From Methylorubrum aminovorans (GTDB lineage: Bacteria > Pseudomonadota > Alphaproteobacteria > Rhizobiales > Beijerinckiaceae), in assembly GCF_022179725.1 (NCBI RefSeq), contig NZ_BPRC01000001.1:496001-560000 (forward strand): a stretch of DNA of 64,000 bases, given 5' to 3'. The translations under genes and the position numbers were made by a program. Under the pieces are notes generated by a model. The model was not told the origin of the DNA. It did not search any database and saw nothing but the letters and a program-made list of their open reading frames with translations. Positions 47,118 to 54,806 of the stretch are shown here, piece by piece (positions within the stretch are counted from its first letter, which is position 1; every line of letters starts with the position of its first letter).

Positions 47118-48299
47118 ATGATCCCCTTCGATCTCCTCTCGCCGGAGACCGGCCACCGGCTCAAGGCCGACGGCGCGCACGCCCTGCGCGACGTCGAGAC
47201 CGGGGCGCGCTGGCCGGTCATCGACGGCATTCCCTATCTTCGCACCGGCCGCGACAGCCTCGTCGCGGCCGCACTCGACCATCTCGATCATGATCGGGCG
47301 GAGGATGCCCTCGTCCTCCTGCTCGCCGATCAGGACGATTGGTGGACCGGCCCGCCGGCCGATCCCGACGCCCTGCGTCGGCTGGTGCGCGAACGCGAGA
47401 GTGCTTCGCTGCGCCAAGCCGTGGAGTGGCTCGGTTGGGGCCGCGTCGGCGATTACTTCGTCAACCGCTGGACCGACCCGACCTTCCTGGCGGGCCTGAG
47501 CCTGCTCGAGGCGCACTGGAACAATCCGGTTTGCGCGTTCGAGCTTGCCTGCGGCATCGGCCATTACCTTCGTGAGCTGAAGCGCCGCGGCGTCAAGGTC
47601 GCGGGCGCCGACGTGGTCTTCGCCAAGCTGTGGGTCGCCCGCCACTGGGTGGTGGGCGAGAAGGCGCAGCTCTTCTGCTTCGACGCCACGTCGCCGAACT
47701 GGCCGATCCCCGAGGCGCCCGTCGATCTCGTGATCTGCAACGACGCCTTCTACTTCCTCGACGACAAGCCCGGCATCCTCGCCTGCCTGCGCCAGACGGC
47801 CGGGGAGGAGGGCTGGCTCGCCCTCAGCCACATCCATAACAGCGGCCAGCCCGGCTTCTCAGCCGGCAAGGCGATCTCCTCGGCCGAGATCGAGGAACTG
47901 TTTCCCGACGGGCTCGTCTACGACGATGCCGAGCTGACCCGCGCCCTGGTCGAGGCCCGTACGCCACAGCCGCGCGAACCGCGCCATCTGCAGGCCTGCG
48001 AGGCCTTCTCCGTCGTGGCCGGCCCCGGCATGCGCCCGGCGCCCCGCGCGCTCGTCGACGGCATCACCCTGCCGCCGCCCGACGCTGCCCTGCATCTCAA
48101 CCCGCTCTACGTGCCCGATGAGGGGGGGTTTGCGATACGCTGGCCGTCGGAGCGCTACGAGGCGGAATACGCGTCGCTGGCGACCTACCCCCTGCACTCG
48201 GACGGCCCGGAGGCCATCGACTGGGCTGGCAAGCCGGATGCGCCCGAGACGGACCGGGTGCGCCGCCGCGAATATGTCGACCTGCCGGAGCGCTGGTGA
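47118..48299 (+). CDS. Class I SAM-dependent methyltransferase, extended
   Basis: A 393-residue protein. Residues 1-45 resemble a Trm112/DUF343-like lead (FDLLSPETGHRLKADG ... VIDGIPYLR), frequent in enzymes of this group. The Rossmann methyltransferase domain follows, with motif I FELACGIGHYLREL near 138 and LVICNDAFYFLDD near 207. The last 100 or so residues form an extension without recognised domain. SAM-dependent methylation of a cluster intermediate is the natural reading. It overlaps the next start at ATGA. Confidence 0.82.
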   Translation: MIPFDLLSPETGHRLKADGAHALRDVETGARWPVIDGIPYLRTGRDSLVAAALDHLDHDRAEDALVLLLADQDDWWTGPPADPDALRRLVRERESASLRQAVEWLGWGRVGDYFVNRWTDPTFLAGLSLLEAHWNNPVCAFELACGIGHYLRELKRRGVKVAGADVVFAKLWVARHWVVGEKAQLFCFDATSPNWPIPEAPVDLVICNDAFYFLDDKPGILACLRQTAGEEGWLALSHIHNSGQPGFSAGKAISSAEIEELFPDGLVYDDAELTRALVEARTPQPREPRHLQACEAFSVVAGPGMRPAPRALVDGITLPPPDAALHLNPLYVPDEGGFAIRWPSERYEAEYASLATYPLHSDGPEAIDWAGKPDAPETDRVRRREYVDLPERW

Positions 48300-49327
48300 T
48301 GGTGGAGAGCATCGGCTGGGGCATCGTCGGCTACGGATGGGTCGCCCGCGACTACATGGCGCCCGGCATTCGTGCCGCCGGGCACCGCCTCATCGCCGTG
48401 GCTGATCCGGGGGCGGATTCGCGCGCGGCGGCGGAGGCCGAGGGCGCGCGGGCTCATGCCGATCTCGCCGGCCTCATCGCCGAGCCTGAGGTCGACGCCG
48501 TCTACGTCGCGACCCCGAACCACCTGCATCGCGGCGCCGTGGAGGCGCTTTGCGCCGCTGGCAAGGCGGTGCTGTGCGAGAAGCCGATGGCGGCCTCGCT
48601 CGTCGATGCGGAGGCGATGGCAGCGGCGGTGCGCAGGTCGGGTGCCTTCTACGGCACCGCCTTCGACCAGCGCCACCATCCCGGCCACCGCGCCATGCGC
48701 GAGCTGATCTGCGAGGGCCGGCTCGGCACGGTGACGGCGGTGCGCATCGTCTATGCCTGCTGGCTCGACCGCGCCTGGACCTCGTTTCGGGGCCAGGACA
48801 ACTGGCGCATTGACCCCGCCCAGGCGGGCGGCGGCGCGCTGATGGATCTGGCGCCCCACGGAATCGATCTCGTCGATTTCCTGCTCGGCGAGCCGATCGA
48901 AGACATTGCCGCCATGACCCAGGCCCGCGCCCAGGATTACGCCGTCGACGACGGTGCCCTGCTGATCGGCCGCACCGGATCGGGCGCCCTCGCCCAGCTC
49001 AACGTGGCCTATAACTGCCCCGACGCGCTGCCCCGGCGCCGCCTCGAAGTGGTCGGTACGCGGGGCCTGCTGACGGCCATCGACACGATGGGACAGACGG
49101 CGGGCGGCACCGTCACCCTCACCGACGGCGCCGACGGCCGGGCCGAGAACATCACCTTCGACGAGACCGCCTCGCCTTTCCTCGAACAGGTGCGCGCCTT
49201 CGGCCGTGCCCTGCGCGACCCCGAGGCCCGAAGGGCCTGGGACGCGGAGCGCGACCTCCACACCATGCGCCTGATCGCCCGCGCCTACGCGGCGGCGGGC
49301 ACACCGGCCGGCCGCGACGCGGCCTGA
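48299..49327 (+). CDS. Gfo/Idh/MocA family oxidoreductase
   Basis: The 342-residue protein has the N-terminal NAD(P) fold GWGIVGYGWVARDYMAPGIR, the diagnostic EKP in VLCEKPMAASLVDAEAM, and a C-terminal beta-sheet domain with HGIDLVDFLLGEP. This family includes inositol 2-dehydrogenase (IolG), scyllo-inositol dehydrogenases and amino-sugar oxidases. In this context it may oxidise inositol or the pseudo-disaccharide; transamination of the ketone would need an enzyme not in the cluster. The start overlaps the methyltransferase stop. Confidence 0.9.
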   Translation: MVESIGWGIVGYGWVARDYMAPGIRAAGHRLIAVADPGADSRAAAEAEGARAHADLAGLIAEPEVDAVYVATPNHLHRGAVEALCAAGKAVLCEKPMAASLVDAEAMAAAVRRSGAFYGTAFDQRHHPGHRAMRELICEGRLGTVTAVRIVYACWLDRAWTSFRGQDNWRIDPAQAGGGALMDLAPHGIDLVDFLLGEPIEDIAAMTQARAQDYAVDDGALLIGRTGSGALAQLNVAYNCPDALPRRRLEVVGTRGLLTAIDTMGQTAGGTVTLTDGADGRAENITFDETASPFLEQVRAFGRALRDPEARRAWDAERDLHTMRLIARAYAAAGTPAGRDAA

Positions 49328-49350
49328 CATTTGGAAGGAGACCGGCGCAT

Positions 49351-49478
49351 CCAACCAAAGCTCTCATCCTGAGCTGCCGCGTGAGCGGCCTCGATGGATC
49401 CTCCAGCCGCCGTGCGGGAATGAGAGGATCTTCGAGGCTTCGCTCCGCTTCGCACCTCAGGATGAGAGCTTTGGTTGG
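49351..49478. repeat. 128-bp element with perfect 23-bp inverted repeats
   Basis: The element begins CCAACCAAAGCTCTCATCCT and ends with its exact 23-bp reverse complement (49456-49478). The interior contains the imperfect mate CTTCGAGGCTTCGCTCCGC. It occupies most of the 183-bp gap between the oxidoreductase and YcaO genes. It looks like a REP/MITE-type palindrome of Hyphomicrobiales, related in part to the element at 41262. Confidence 0.88.
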
Positions 49479-49510
49479 ACGACGTCCGGTGAGCCGCGAG
49501 CAGGAAGACG

Positions 49511-51130
49511 ATGACAGCGACCGACGCCCTCGACCGGGACGACCGCGCCCACCACCCGAGCCTCGCGGCGCCGCGCCCTTATCGCCGCGGTGCGCCGCGC
49601 CGGATCGAGGGGCTGCCGGAGCGGCTGCCGGAGGCGGTGCGGGCCTATCTCGACGTGCTGCCGGAGGGCCGAGTCGTCGGCTTCAACCTCGCCGGGCTCG
49701 ACCGCACCGGCATTCCGGTCTGGTTCGTGGCGCTCTTCCTCGACGACCCGTTTTATGTCGGCGCCATGCCCTCGGGGATCGGCTACGGCGCCACCGACGA
49801 CGAGGCGCTGATCGGCGCGGTGGCCGAGATCGCCGAGAATCTGATGCCCTCGGTCGCGCTGCTGCCGCGAAAGGGCGACAATCAGGCCGCCCTCTCCTAT
49901 GCCGACCTCGTGCGGGTCTACGGCGCCTCCGCCGTCGCCGACCCGCTGACGCTGTGCCTGCCGGCCGGCTCCTCCGTCGGACGCGACACCCCGCTCGACT
50001 GGACCAAGGCGATCCGCGCTCGGACCGGCGAATCCGTCTGGATGCCGCTCGACATCGCCGCGACCGACTATTTCGAGCTGCGCCAGGGCTATCAGCCTTT
50101 CACCAACCTCATCACCAACGGCCTCGGCGCCGGTCCCGACGTGGATTTCGCCCTCGGCCACGGCCTGCTCGAACTGCTGCAGCGCGACGGCAACGGGTTG
50201 CTGTTCCGCGCCCTCGATCAGGGCGTGATGCTCGACCTCGACGGCATCGGCCCGGAGACGCGCGGCATGCTCGACCGGCTGGAGAGCCTCGGCATCCGGG
50301 CGCTACCGAAATTCGCCACCGACCAGTTCGGCCTCACGAATCTCTACGTCGTCGGCTACGACGTCGATCCGGCCCGCACGCCGGCACCGATCGCGCTCTC
50401 GGCCTGCGGCGAGGCCTGTGACCCGGATCGCGAGAGGGCCCTGCGCAAGGCGCTTCTTGAATTTCAGGCGGCGCGGGTTCGAAAGACCTTCGGACACGGC
50501 CCTCTGGCCCTCGCCGACACGGTGGCGCCGGAGGGCTACGTCGAGTCCTTCATCCAGAAGGCGCTGCCGAGCCTCGACCTCGAGGAGAGTCGCGCGCTCC
50601 AAGCCATGCTCGCCTGGATCGACCTGCCGGCGGCCGAGCTGCGCGAGGTTCTGAGTAACACGGTCTATTCCGAGAAGAGCACCAAGGCCTTTTCGGAGTT
50701 GCCGACGACAACGGCGCCGGACGGCCACGCCCGCGGGAGAATCGCCCGCGAGCGGCTCGAGGAGGCGGGTTTCGACGTGCTCTACGTCGATTGCTCACCG
50801 CCCGGCGGCGGGATCGGCGTGGTGAAGGCGATCGTCCCGGGGCTCGAAGTCGAGACCATGAGCTATTACCGCATCGGCGAGCGCAACACGCGCAAGCTCA
50901 TCGAGCGCGAGCATCCGCTGATCCGCTTCGGCACGCCGAGCGACACGCTGCTGCCCGTGCGCCTGACGCCCGAGGCGGTCGAGCGGTTCGGCGGCCAGCC
51001 GCTCTTCGACGTGGCCTTGGCGGAGAAGATCGTCGGCTCGCATTACCCGCTCTACCGCGAGCCGGAATCGCACCACGCACCGTTCCGCTACGAGCGCCAG
51101 GGCCGCCGTGCCGAGCGGAGGCCGGCATGA
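49511..51130 (+). CDS. Stand-alone YcaO domain protein
   Basis: YcaO enzymes use ATP to activate amide backbones, for azoline formation, thioamidation (with TfuA) or macroamidine formation. The 539-residue protein has the family motifs: AVAEIAEN (residues 103-110, ATP/Mg), TNGLGAGPD (202-210), GHGLLELLQRD (216-226) and ERALRKALLEFQ (308-319), and the C-terminal region with VVKAIVPGLEVE. No TfuA, E1-like or dehydrogenase partner and no precursor peptide are visible nearby. The gene is followed by the isomerase gene with a 4-bp overlap. Its substrate is unknown; the sugar/inositol neighbourhood suggests a small molecule. Confidence 0.9.
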   Translation: MTATDALDRDDRAHHPSLAAPRPYRRGAPRRIEGLPERLPEAVRAYLDVLPEGRVVGFNLAGLDRTGIPVWFVALFLDDPFYVGAMPSGIGYGATDDEALIGAVAEIAENLMPSVALLPRKGDNQAALSYADLVRVYGASAVADPLTLCLPAGSSVGRDTPLDWTKAIRARTGESVWMPLDIAATDYFELRQGYQPFTNLITNGLGAGPDVDFALGHGLLELLQRDGNGLLFRALDQGVMLDLDGIGPETRGMLDRLESLGIRALPKFATDQFGLTNLYVVGYDVDPARTPAPIALSACGEACDPDRERALRKALLEFQAARVRKTFGHGPLALADTVAPEGYVESFIQKALPSLDLEESRALQAMLAWIDLPAAELREVLSNTVYSEKSTKAFSELPTTTAPDGHARGRIARERLEEAGFDVLYVDCSPPGGGIGVVKAIVPGLEVETMSYYRIGERNTRKLIEREHPLIRFGTPSDTLLPVRLTPEAVERFGGQPLFDVALAEKIVGSHYPLYREPESHHAPFRYERQGRRAERRPA

Positions 51131-52020
51131 CCCTGCGCTTCGCCTACAACACCAATGGCACGGCCAATCACCGCATCGAGGACGCGATCCGCCTCATCAA
51201 GGATGCGGGCTACGACGGCGTCGCGCTGACCCTCGACATCCACCATCTCGATCCGTTCGCCGAGAACTGGGTGGTCGAGGCCGACCGCATCGCCAGCCTC
51301 CTGAACCGGCTCGGACTCGGCTCGGTGATCGAGACCGGCGCGCGCTTCCTCCTCGACCCGACCGCCAAACACGAGCCGACGCTGGTGACCGCCGATGCGG
51401 CGGGCCGCGCCCGGCGCGTCGGCTTCCTCAAGCGCGCCATCGAGATCGGCCGGATCCTGAACTCTGAAGCCGTCTCGTTCTGGGCCGGCGTGCCGAAGCC
51501 GGGCGTCGATCACCAAGACGCACGCGGCTGGCTCGTCGAGGGCTTGCGCGAGGTGGCCGACTTCGCCGCCGAGAAGGGCGTCGTCGCCGCGCTCGAACCC
51601 GAACCGGATATGCTGATCGAGACCCTCGACGACTTCGCCGGCCTCGACGTGCCGGGCTTGTCGCTGGCCCTCGATACCGGCCACTGCCTGGTGACGCAGG
51701 AGCGTGACCCGGCCGCGGCCGTGCACGAATTCGCTTCCCGCCTCGGCACGGTGGCGATCGAGGACATGAAGCTGGGCGAGCACATCCACCTACCGTTCGG
51801 CGAAGGCGACATGGATGTGCCGGCCGTGCTGGATGCCCTCGACGCGGTCGCCTTTTCAAAACTCGTCTGCGTGGAGCTCTCGCGCGATTCACACCGAGCC
51901 GACGTGATGGTGGGCCAAGCGCTCGAATTCCTGCACACCTGCCGCCGTCCGGGCCCCGGCCTGCCGACACCCGATACCGCGCCGCGCGAAACCGCGATCC
52001 CGGGACTGTCCCATTCATGA
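51127..52020 (+). CDS. Sugar phosphate isomerase/epimerase-like TIM barrel
   Basis: The 297-residue protein matches AP-endonuclease-2/xylose-isomerase-like TIM barrels: it starts with LRFAYNTNGTANHRIEDAI, then YDGVALTLDIHHLD, metal-ligand candidates in VVAALEPEPDM, LSLALDTGHCLVTQ and HIHLPFGEGDMD, and the last ligand Glu in VCVELSR. Inositol 2-keto-isomerases (IolI/IolE) belong here, which fits a keto-inositol intermediate from the oxidoreductase upstream (inference). ATG 51127 and the next gene's ATG 52017 are both in 4-bp overlaps. Confidence 0.87.
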   Translation: MTLRFAYNTNGTANHRIEDAIRLIKDAGYDGVALTLDIHHLDPFAENWVVEADRIASLLNRLGLGSVIETGARFLLDPTAKHEPTLVTADAAGRARRVGFLKRAIEIGRILNSEAVSFWAGVPKPGVDHQDARGWLVEGLREVADFAAEKGVVAALEPEPDMLIETLDDFAGLDVPGLSLALDTGHCLVTQERDPAAAVHEFASRLGTVAIEDMKLGEHIHLPFGEGDMDVPAVLDALDAVAFSKLVCVELSRDSHRADVMVGQALEFLHTCRRPGPGLPTPDTAPRETAIPGLSHS

Positions 52021-53255
52021 GAATCTGCTTCGTCAGCCGCCGCTACTTCCCGGCGATCTCCGGCATGAGCGTCTATGCCCAGAATCTCCTGCGCGAGGTG
52101 GCAGGGGCCGGCCACGACGTAACGATGATCTCGCAATATCGCGGCGATGAGTTCGGCACGCGAGTCTATGGCGGGGGCCCGCCGCCCCCGGTGCCGGGCG
52201 TTCATGTCATCGGCCTGGAGCAGAGGGGCGAGCAGGAGAGCGGCGACTTCGAGCGCGACATCGACGAGATCGTCGAGACGATTTGCGCCGAGCACGCGAA
52301 GAAGCCCTTCGACGTACTGCACGCCCAGTACGGCTACCCGACCGGTTGGGCGGTGCTTCTTGCGGGCAAGCGCCTCGGCGTGCCCACCATGGTCTCGATC
52401 CAGGGCGGCGACGGCCACTGGGTCGGCTCCTGCTGCGAGACTCATCGCCGGGCCATGGTCGAGGTGCTGGCCCATGCCAATGCCCTGCTGATCGGCGGGC
52501 CATCCTTCGTGAAGGAGGTCTGCGACCGGCTCGGCTCCGATCCGGCCCGCTTCACCATCGTCCCCGGCGCCGTCGATACGGCGCGCTTCACCCCCGGCGA
52601 GCGCTTCGGGGCCGAGCTTGAGGACGAGGAGCCGGTGCGGCTGCTCTACCATGGCCGTGTCGACCGCCGGAAAGGCGTGCTCGATTTCCTCGATGCCCTG
52701 GAGCGGCTGTGGGAGGCCGGCGTGCCGTTCGATGCGGCGATTTCCGGCATCGGACCGGATGTCGAGGCTGCCCGCGAGAAGGCCGACGCCATCGGTTTCA
52801 CCTCGGCCCAGGTCCGCTTCACCGGCTACGCCGATTACGACACGGTGCCCGCCCTCTACCGCGAGGCGGACGTGTTCGTCTCGCCGACCTATGCGGAGGG
52901 ATTCTCCAACACGATTCTGGAGGCGATGGCTGCCGGGCACGCGGTAGTCTCGACCCACTCGGTCGGCGTCTCGGACTGCCTTCGCGACGGCGAGAACGGC
53001 CTCTTGGTCGAACCCGGCGACGTCCGCGGCCTGACTCAGGCTCTGCGACGGGTGATCGAGGACGCGGAACTGCGTCAGCGCCTCGCCGAGAGCGGGCTCG
53101 AAGAGTGCCGCCGGGTCTATTCGTGGACGGCGGTCGGCCGGCAGATCATGGAGGTCTATGAGCGGGTCGCCCGCGAATCGCCGCACACCGACGTTCCCGA
53201 CACGTTGCCCATCGATCCCGATTGCCGCTTCCGCAAGGAGCCGCACCTGCTGTGA
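52017..53255 (+). CDS. GT4 family glycosyltransferase
   Basis: The 412-residue protein is a GT-B, retaining GT4 transferase: start MRICFVSRRYFPAISGMSVY, donor region LLYHGRVDRRKGVLDFL, and the EX7E motif in SPTYAEGFSNTILEAMAAGH, which binds the nucleotide sugar. MshA, the inositol-specific GT4 of mycothiol synthesis, has the same architecture. With inositol synthase upstream and a deacetylase immediately downstream (4-bp overlap at GTGA), transfer of GlcNAc or another sugar to inositol (phosphate) is a reasonable, unproven prediction. No membrane segments. Confidence 0.9.
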   Translation: MRICFVSRRYFPAISGMSVYAQNLLREVAGAGHDVTMISQYRGDEFGTRVYGGGPPPPVPGVHVIGLEQRGEQESGDFERDIDEIVETICAEHAKKPFDVLHAQYGYPTGWAVLLAGKRLGVPTMVSIQGGDGHWVGSCCETHRRAMVEVLAHANALLIGGPSFVKEVCDRLGSDPARFTIVPGAVDTARFTPGERFGAELEDEEPVRLLYHGRVDRRKGVLDFLDALERLWEAGVPFDAAISGIGPDVEAAREKADAIGFTSAQVRFTGYADYDTVPALYREADVFVSPTYAEGFSNTILEAMAAGHAVVSTHSVGVSDCLRDGENGLLVEPGDVRGLTQALRRVIEDAELRQRLAESGLEECRRVYSWTAVGRQIMEVYERVARESPHTDVPDTLPIDPDCRFRKEPHLL

Positions 53256-54010
53256 CGCGGACCGCACTCGCCATCTCGCCGCATCTCGACGACGCGGTTT
53301 TCTCAGCCGGCGGCACGCTGGCCCGGCTTGCTGCGCAAGGGTGGCAGGTCGTGATGGCGACGGTCTTCACCGCCTCGGTGGCGAATCCGCGCGGCTTCGC
53401 GCTCGCCTGCCAGCTCGACAAGGGGCTCGCGCCGGAGGTCGATTACATGGCCCTGCGCCGCGGCGAGGATCGCGACGCGGCCCGTGCGCTCGGCATCGAG
53501 CCGATCCACCTGCCGTTCCGCGAGGCGCCGCATCGCGGCTACGGCTCGGCGCCCGAACTCTTCGCCGAGCTTCGCTCCGACGACCGGATTGGAGCCAATC
53601 TCGCAGATGCTTTCGAGCGTCTCGTGGCCGATACGCGGCCCGACCTGATCCTGGCGCCGCAGGCGGTCGGCGGCCATGTCGATCATGTGCAGGTGGTGCG
53701 CGCCTTTCGCGGCGCGCAGCCGCCGCTGCCGGTGCTGTGGTGGCGTGACTTCCCCTACACCGTCCGCAGCACCGAGCCGAAGGAGCCGCTACGGGCGATC
53801 TTCGCGTCGTTCCCCGAGCAGGTGGTGCGGCTCGATGCGGAAGCCGAGCGGCGCAAGGCGGAGGGCTGCGCGGCCTACACGTCGCAGATCGGCTTCCAGT
53901 TCGGCGGGCCTGAGGGGCTGAAGGAGCGTTTGGCGGCGGAGGACGGTGTCGAGCGCTTCCGCCTCCAGGGACGGCTCTCGCCCGATCTGCGCGATGCCGG
54001 ATTCGCCTGA
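53252..54010 (+). CDS. PIG-L family deacetylase
   Basis: The 252-residue LmbE/PIG-L protein is a zinc N-deacetylase of N-acetylglucosamine conjugates. The active site appears as SPHLDDAVFSAGG (His11, Asp13, Asp14) and GGHVDHVQ (Asp144, His145), complete. It resembles MshB, which removes acetyl from GlcNAc-inositol. GTG 53252 is inside the glycosyltransferase stop codon, so the pair is tightly coupled, as expected for consecutive steps on the same glycoside. Confidence 0.92.
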   Translation: MTRTALAISPHLDDAVFSAGGTLARLAAQGWQVVMATVFTASVANPRGFALACQLDKGLAPEVDYMALRRGEDRDAARALGIEPIHLPFREAPHRGYGSAPELFAELRSDDRIGANLADAFERLVADTRPDLILAPQAVGGHVDHVQVVRAFRGAQPPLPVLWWRDFPYTVRSTEPKEPLRAIFASFPEQVVRLDAEAERRKAEGCAAYTSQIGFQFGGPEGLKERLAAEDGVERFRLQGRLSPDLRDAGFA

Positions 54011-54620
54011 CGCACCCAAGAGCCTGCGCGATCCCGCCGTCCTCGACGCGCGCCGGGCGATGGCGGATGCTCCGCATGTGCGGCCGCTGCGCGCTTTCGC
54101 CCGGACGATTGCCGCCGAGCGCGGTGCCGAGGTGCCCGATCCCGATCCCCTCGATGGCGGGGTAGAGGCGCGCCTGCTGCTTCTGCTGGAGACGCCCGGT
54201 CCCTCGATCGGGCGCACTGGTTTCGTCTCCCGCGACAACGCCACCGGTACCGCCGCCAACCTGTTCCGCTTCCTCGCCGAGGCCGGCATTGCGCGGCGGG
54301 ACACGCTGATCTGGAATGCCGTGCCGTGGGTAATCCACGCGCCGGGCGCCCTCAATCGAGCCCCGCGCCGCTCGGAGGCCACCGCCGCCGCGCCCTACTT
54401 TGCGCCGCTGCTCGCGCTTCTGCCGCGGCTCGCTGTGGTCGTTCCGGCCGGGCGCTTCGCGCACGAGGCGGCGGCCCCGCTTGCCGCCTTGCGACCCGAC
54501 CTGCCGGTGGTACCGATCCCGCATCCGAGCCCGACCTATGTCTGTACCTCGCCGTCGGTCCGCGAACGCATCCTTGCAGGTCTGACGCAGGCGGCGAGCC
54601 ATCTCGCCGGTCCGCCCTAA
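53994..54620 (+). CDS. Uracil-DNA glycosylase fold protein
   Basis: The 208-residue protein has UDG-superfamily features: RLLLLLETPGP (motif A region), the loop RRDTLIWNAVPW, and VVPIPHPSPTYV (motif B, HPSP). The single Cys (VCTSP) rules out the four-Cys iron-sulfur families 4 and 5. It may be a repair enzyme, or, given its 17-bp overlap with the deacetylase, a fold re-used in this pathway; its presence here is unexplained. ATG 53994 is preferred over 53946, which would lie deep in the deacetylase gene. Confidence 0.8.
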   Translation: MPDSPDAPKSLRDPAVLDARRAMADAPHVRPLRAFARTIAAERGAEVPDPDPLDGGVEARLLLLLETPGPSIGRTGFVSRDNATGTAANLFRFLAEAGIARRDTLIWNAVPWVIHAPGALNRAPRRSEATAAAPYFAPLLALLPRLAVVVPAGRFAHEAAAPLAALRPDLPVVPIPHPSPTYVCTSPSVRERILAGLTQAASHLAGPP

Positions 54621-54806
54621 CGGCCAAGATCGCGTGATTTCAGCCGCATTCCCGGTGCAGGGCAGTCCTGTGGCGACTGTCCTTCGCTGGCCTTTGGCGA
54701 TCGAAGCACCTAAATGCGCGGGGGCGGTTCGGGACCGATGCCGCCCGGGACGACCCGCGCCCCATGCATCCTGCGGTCGACCAGCGGAGGCGGACGCCGT
54801 TCTCAC

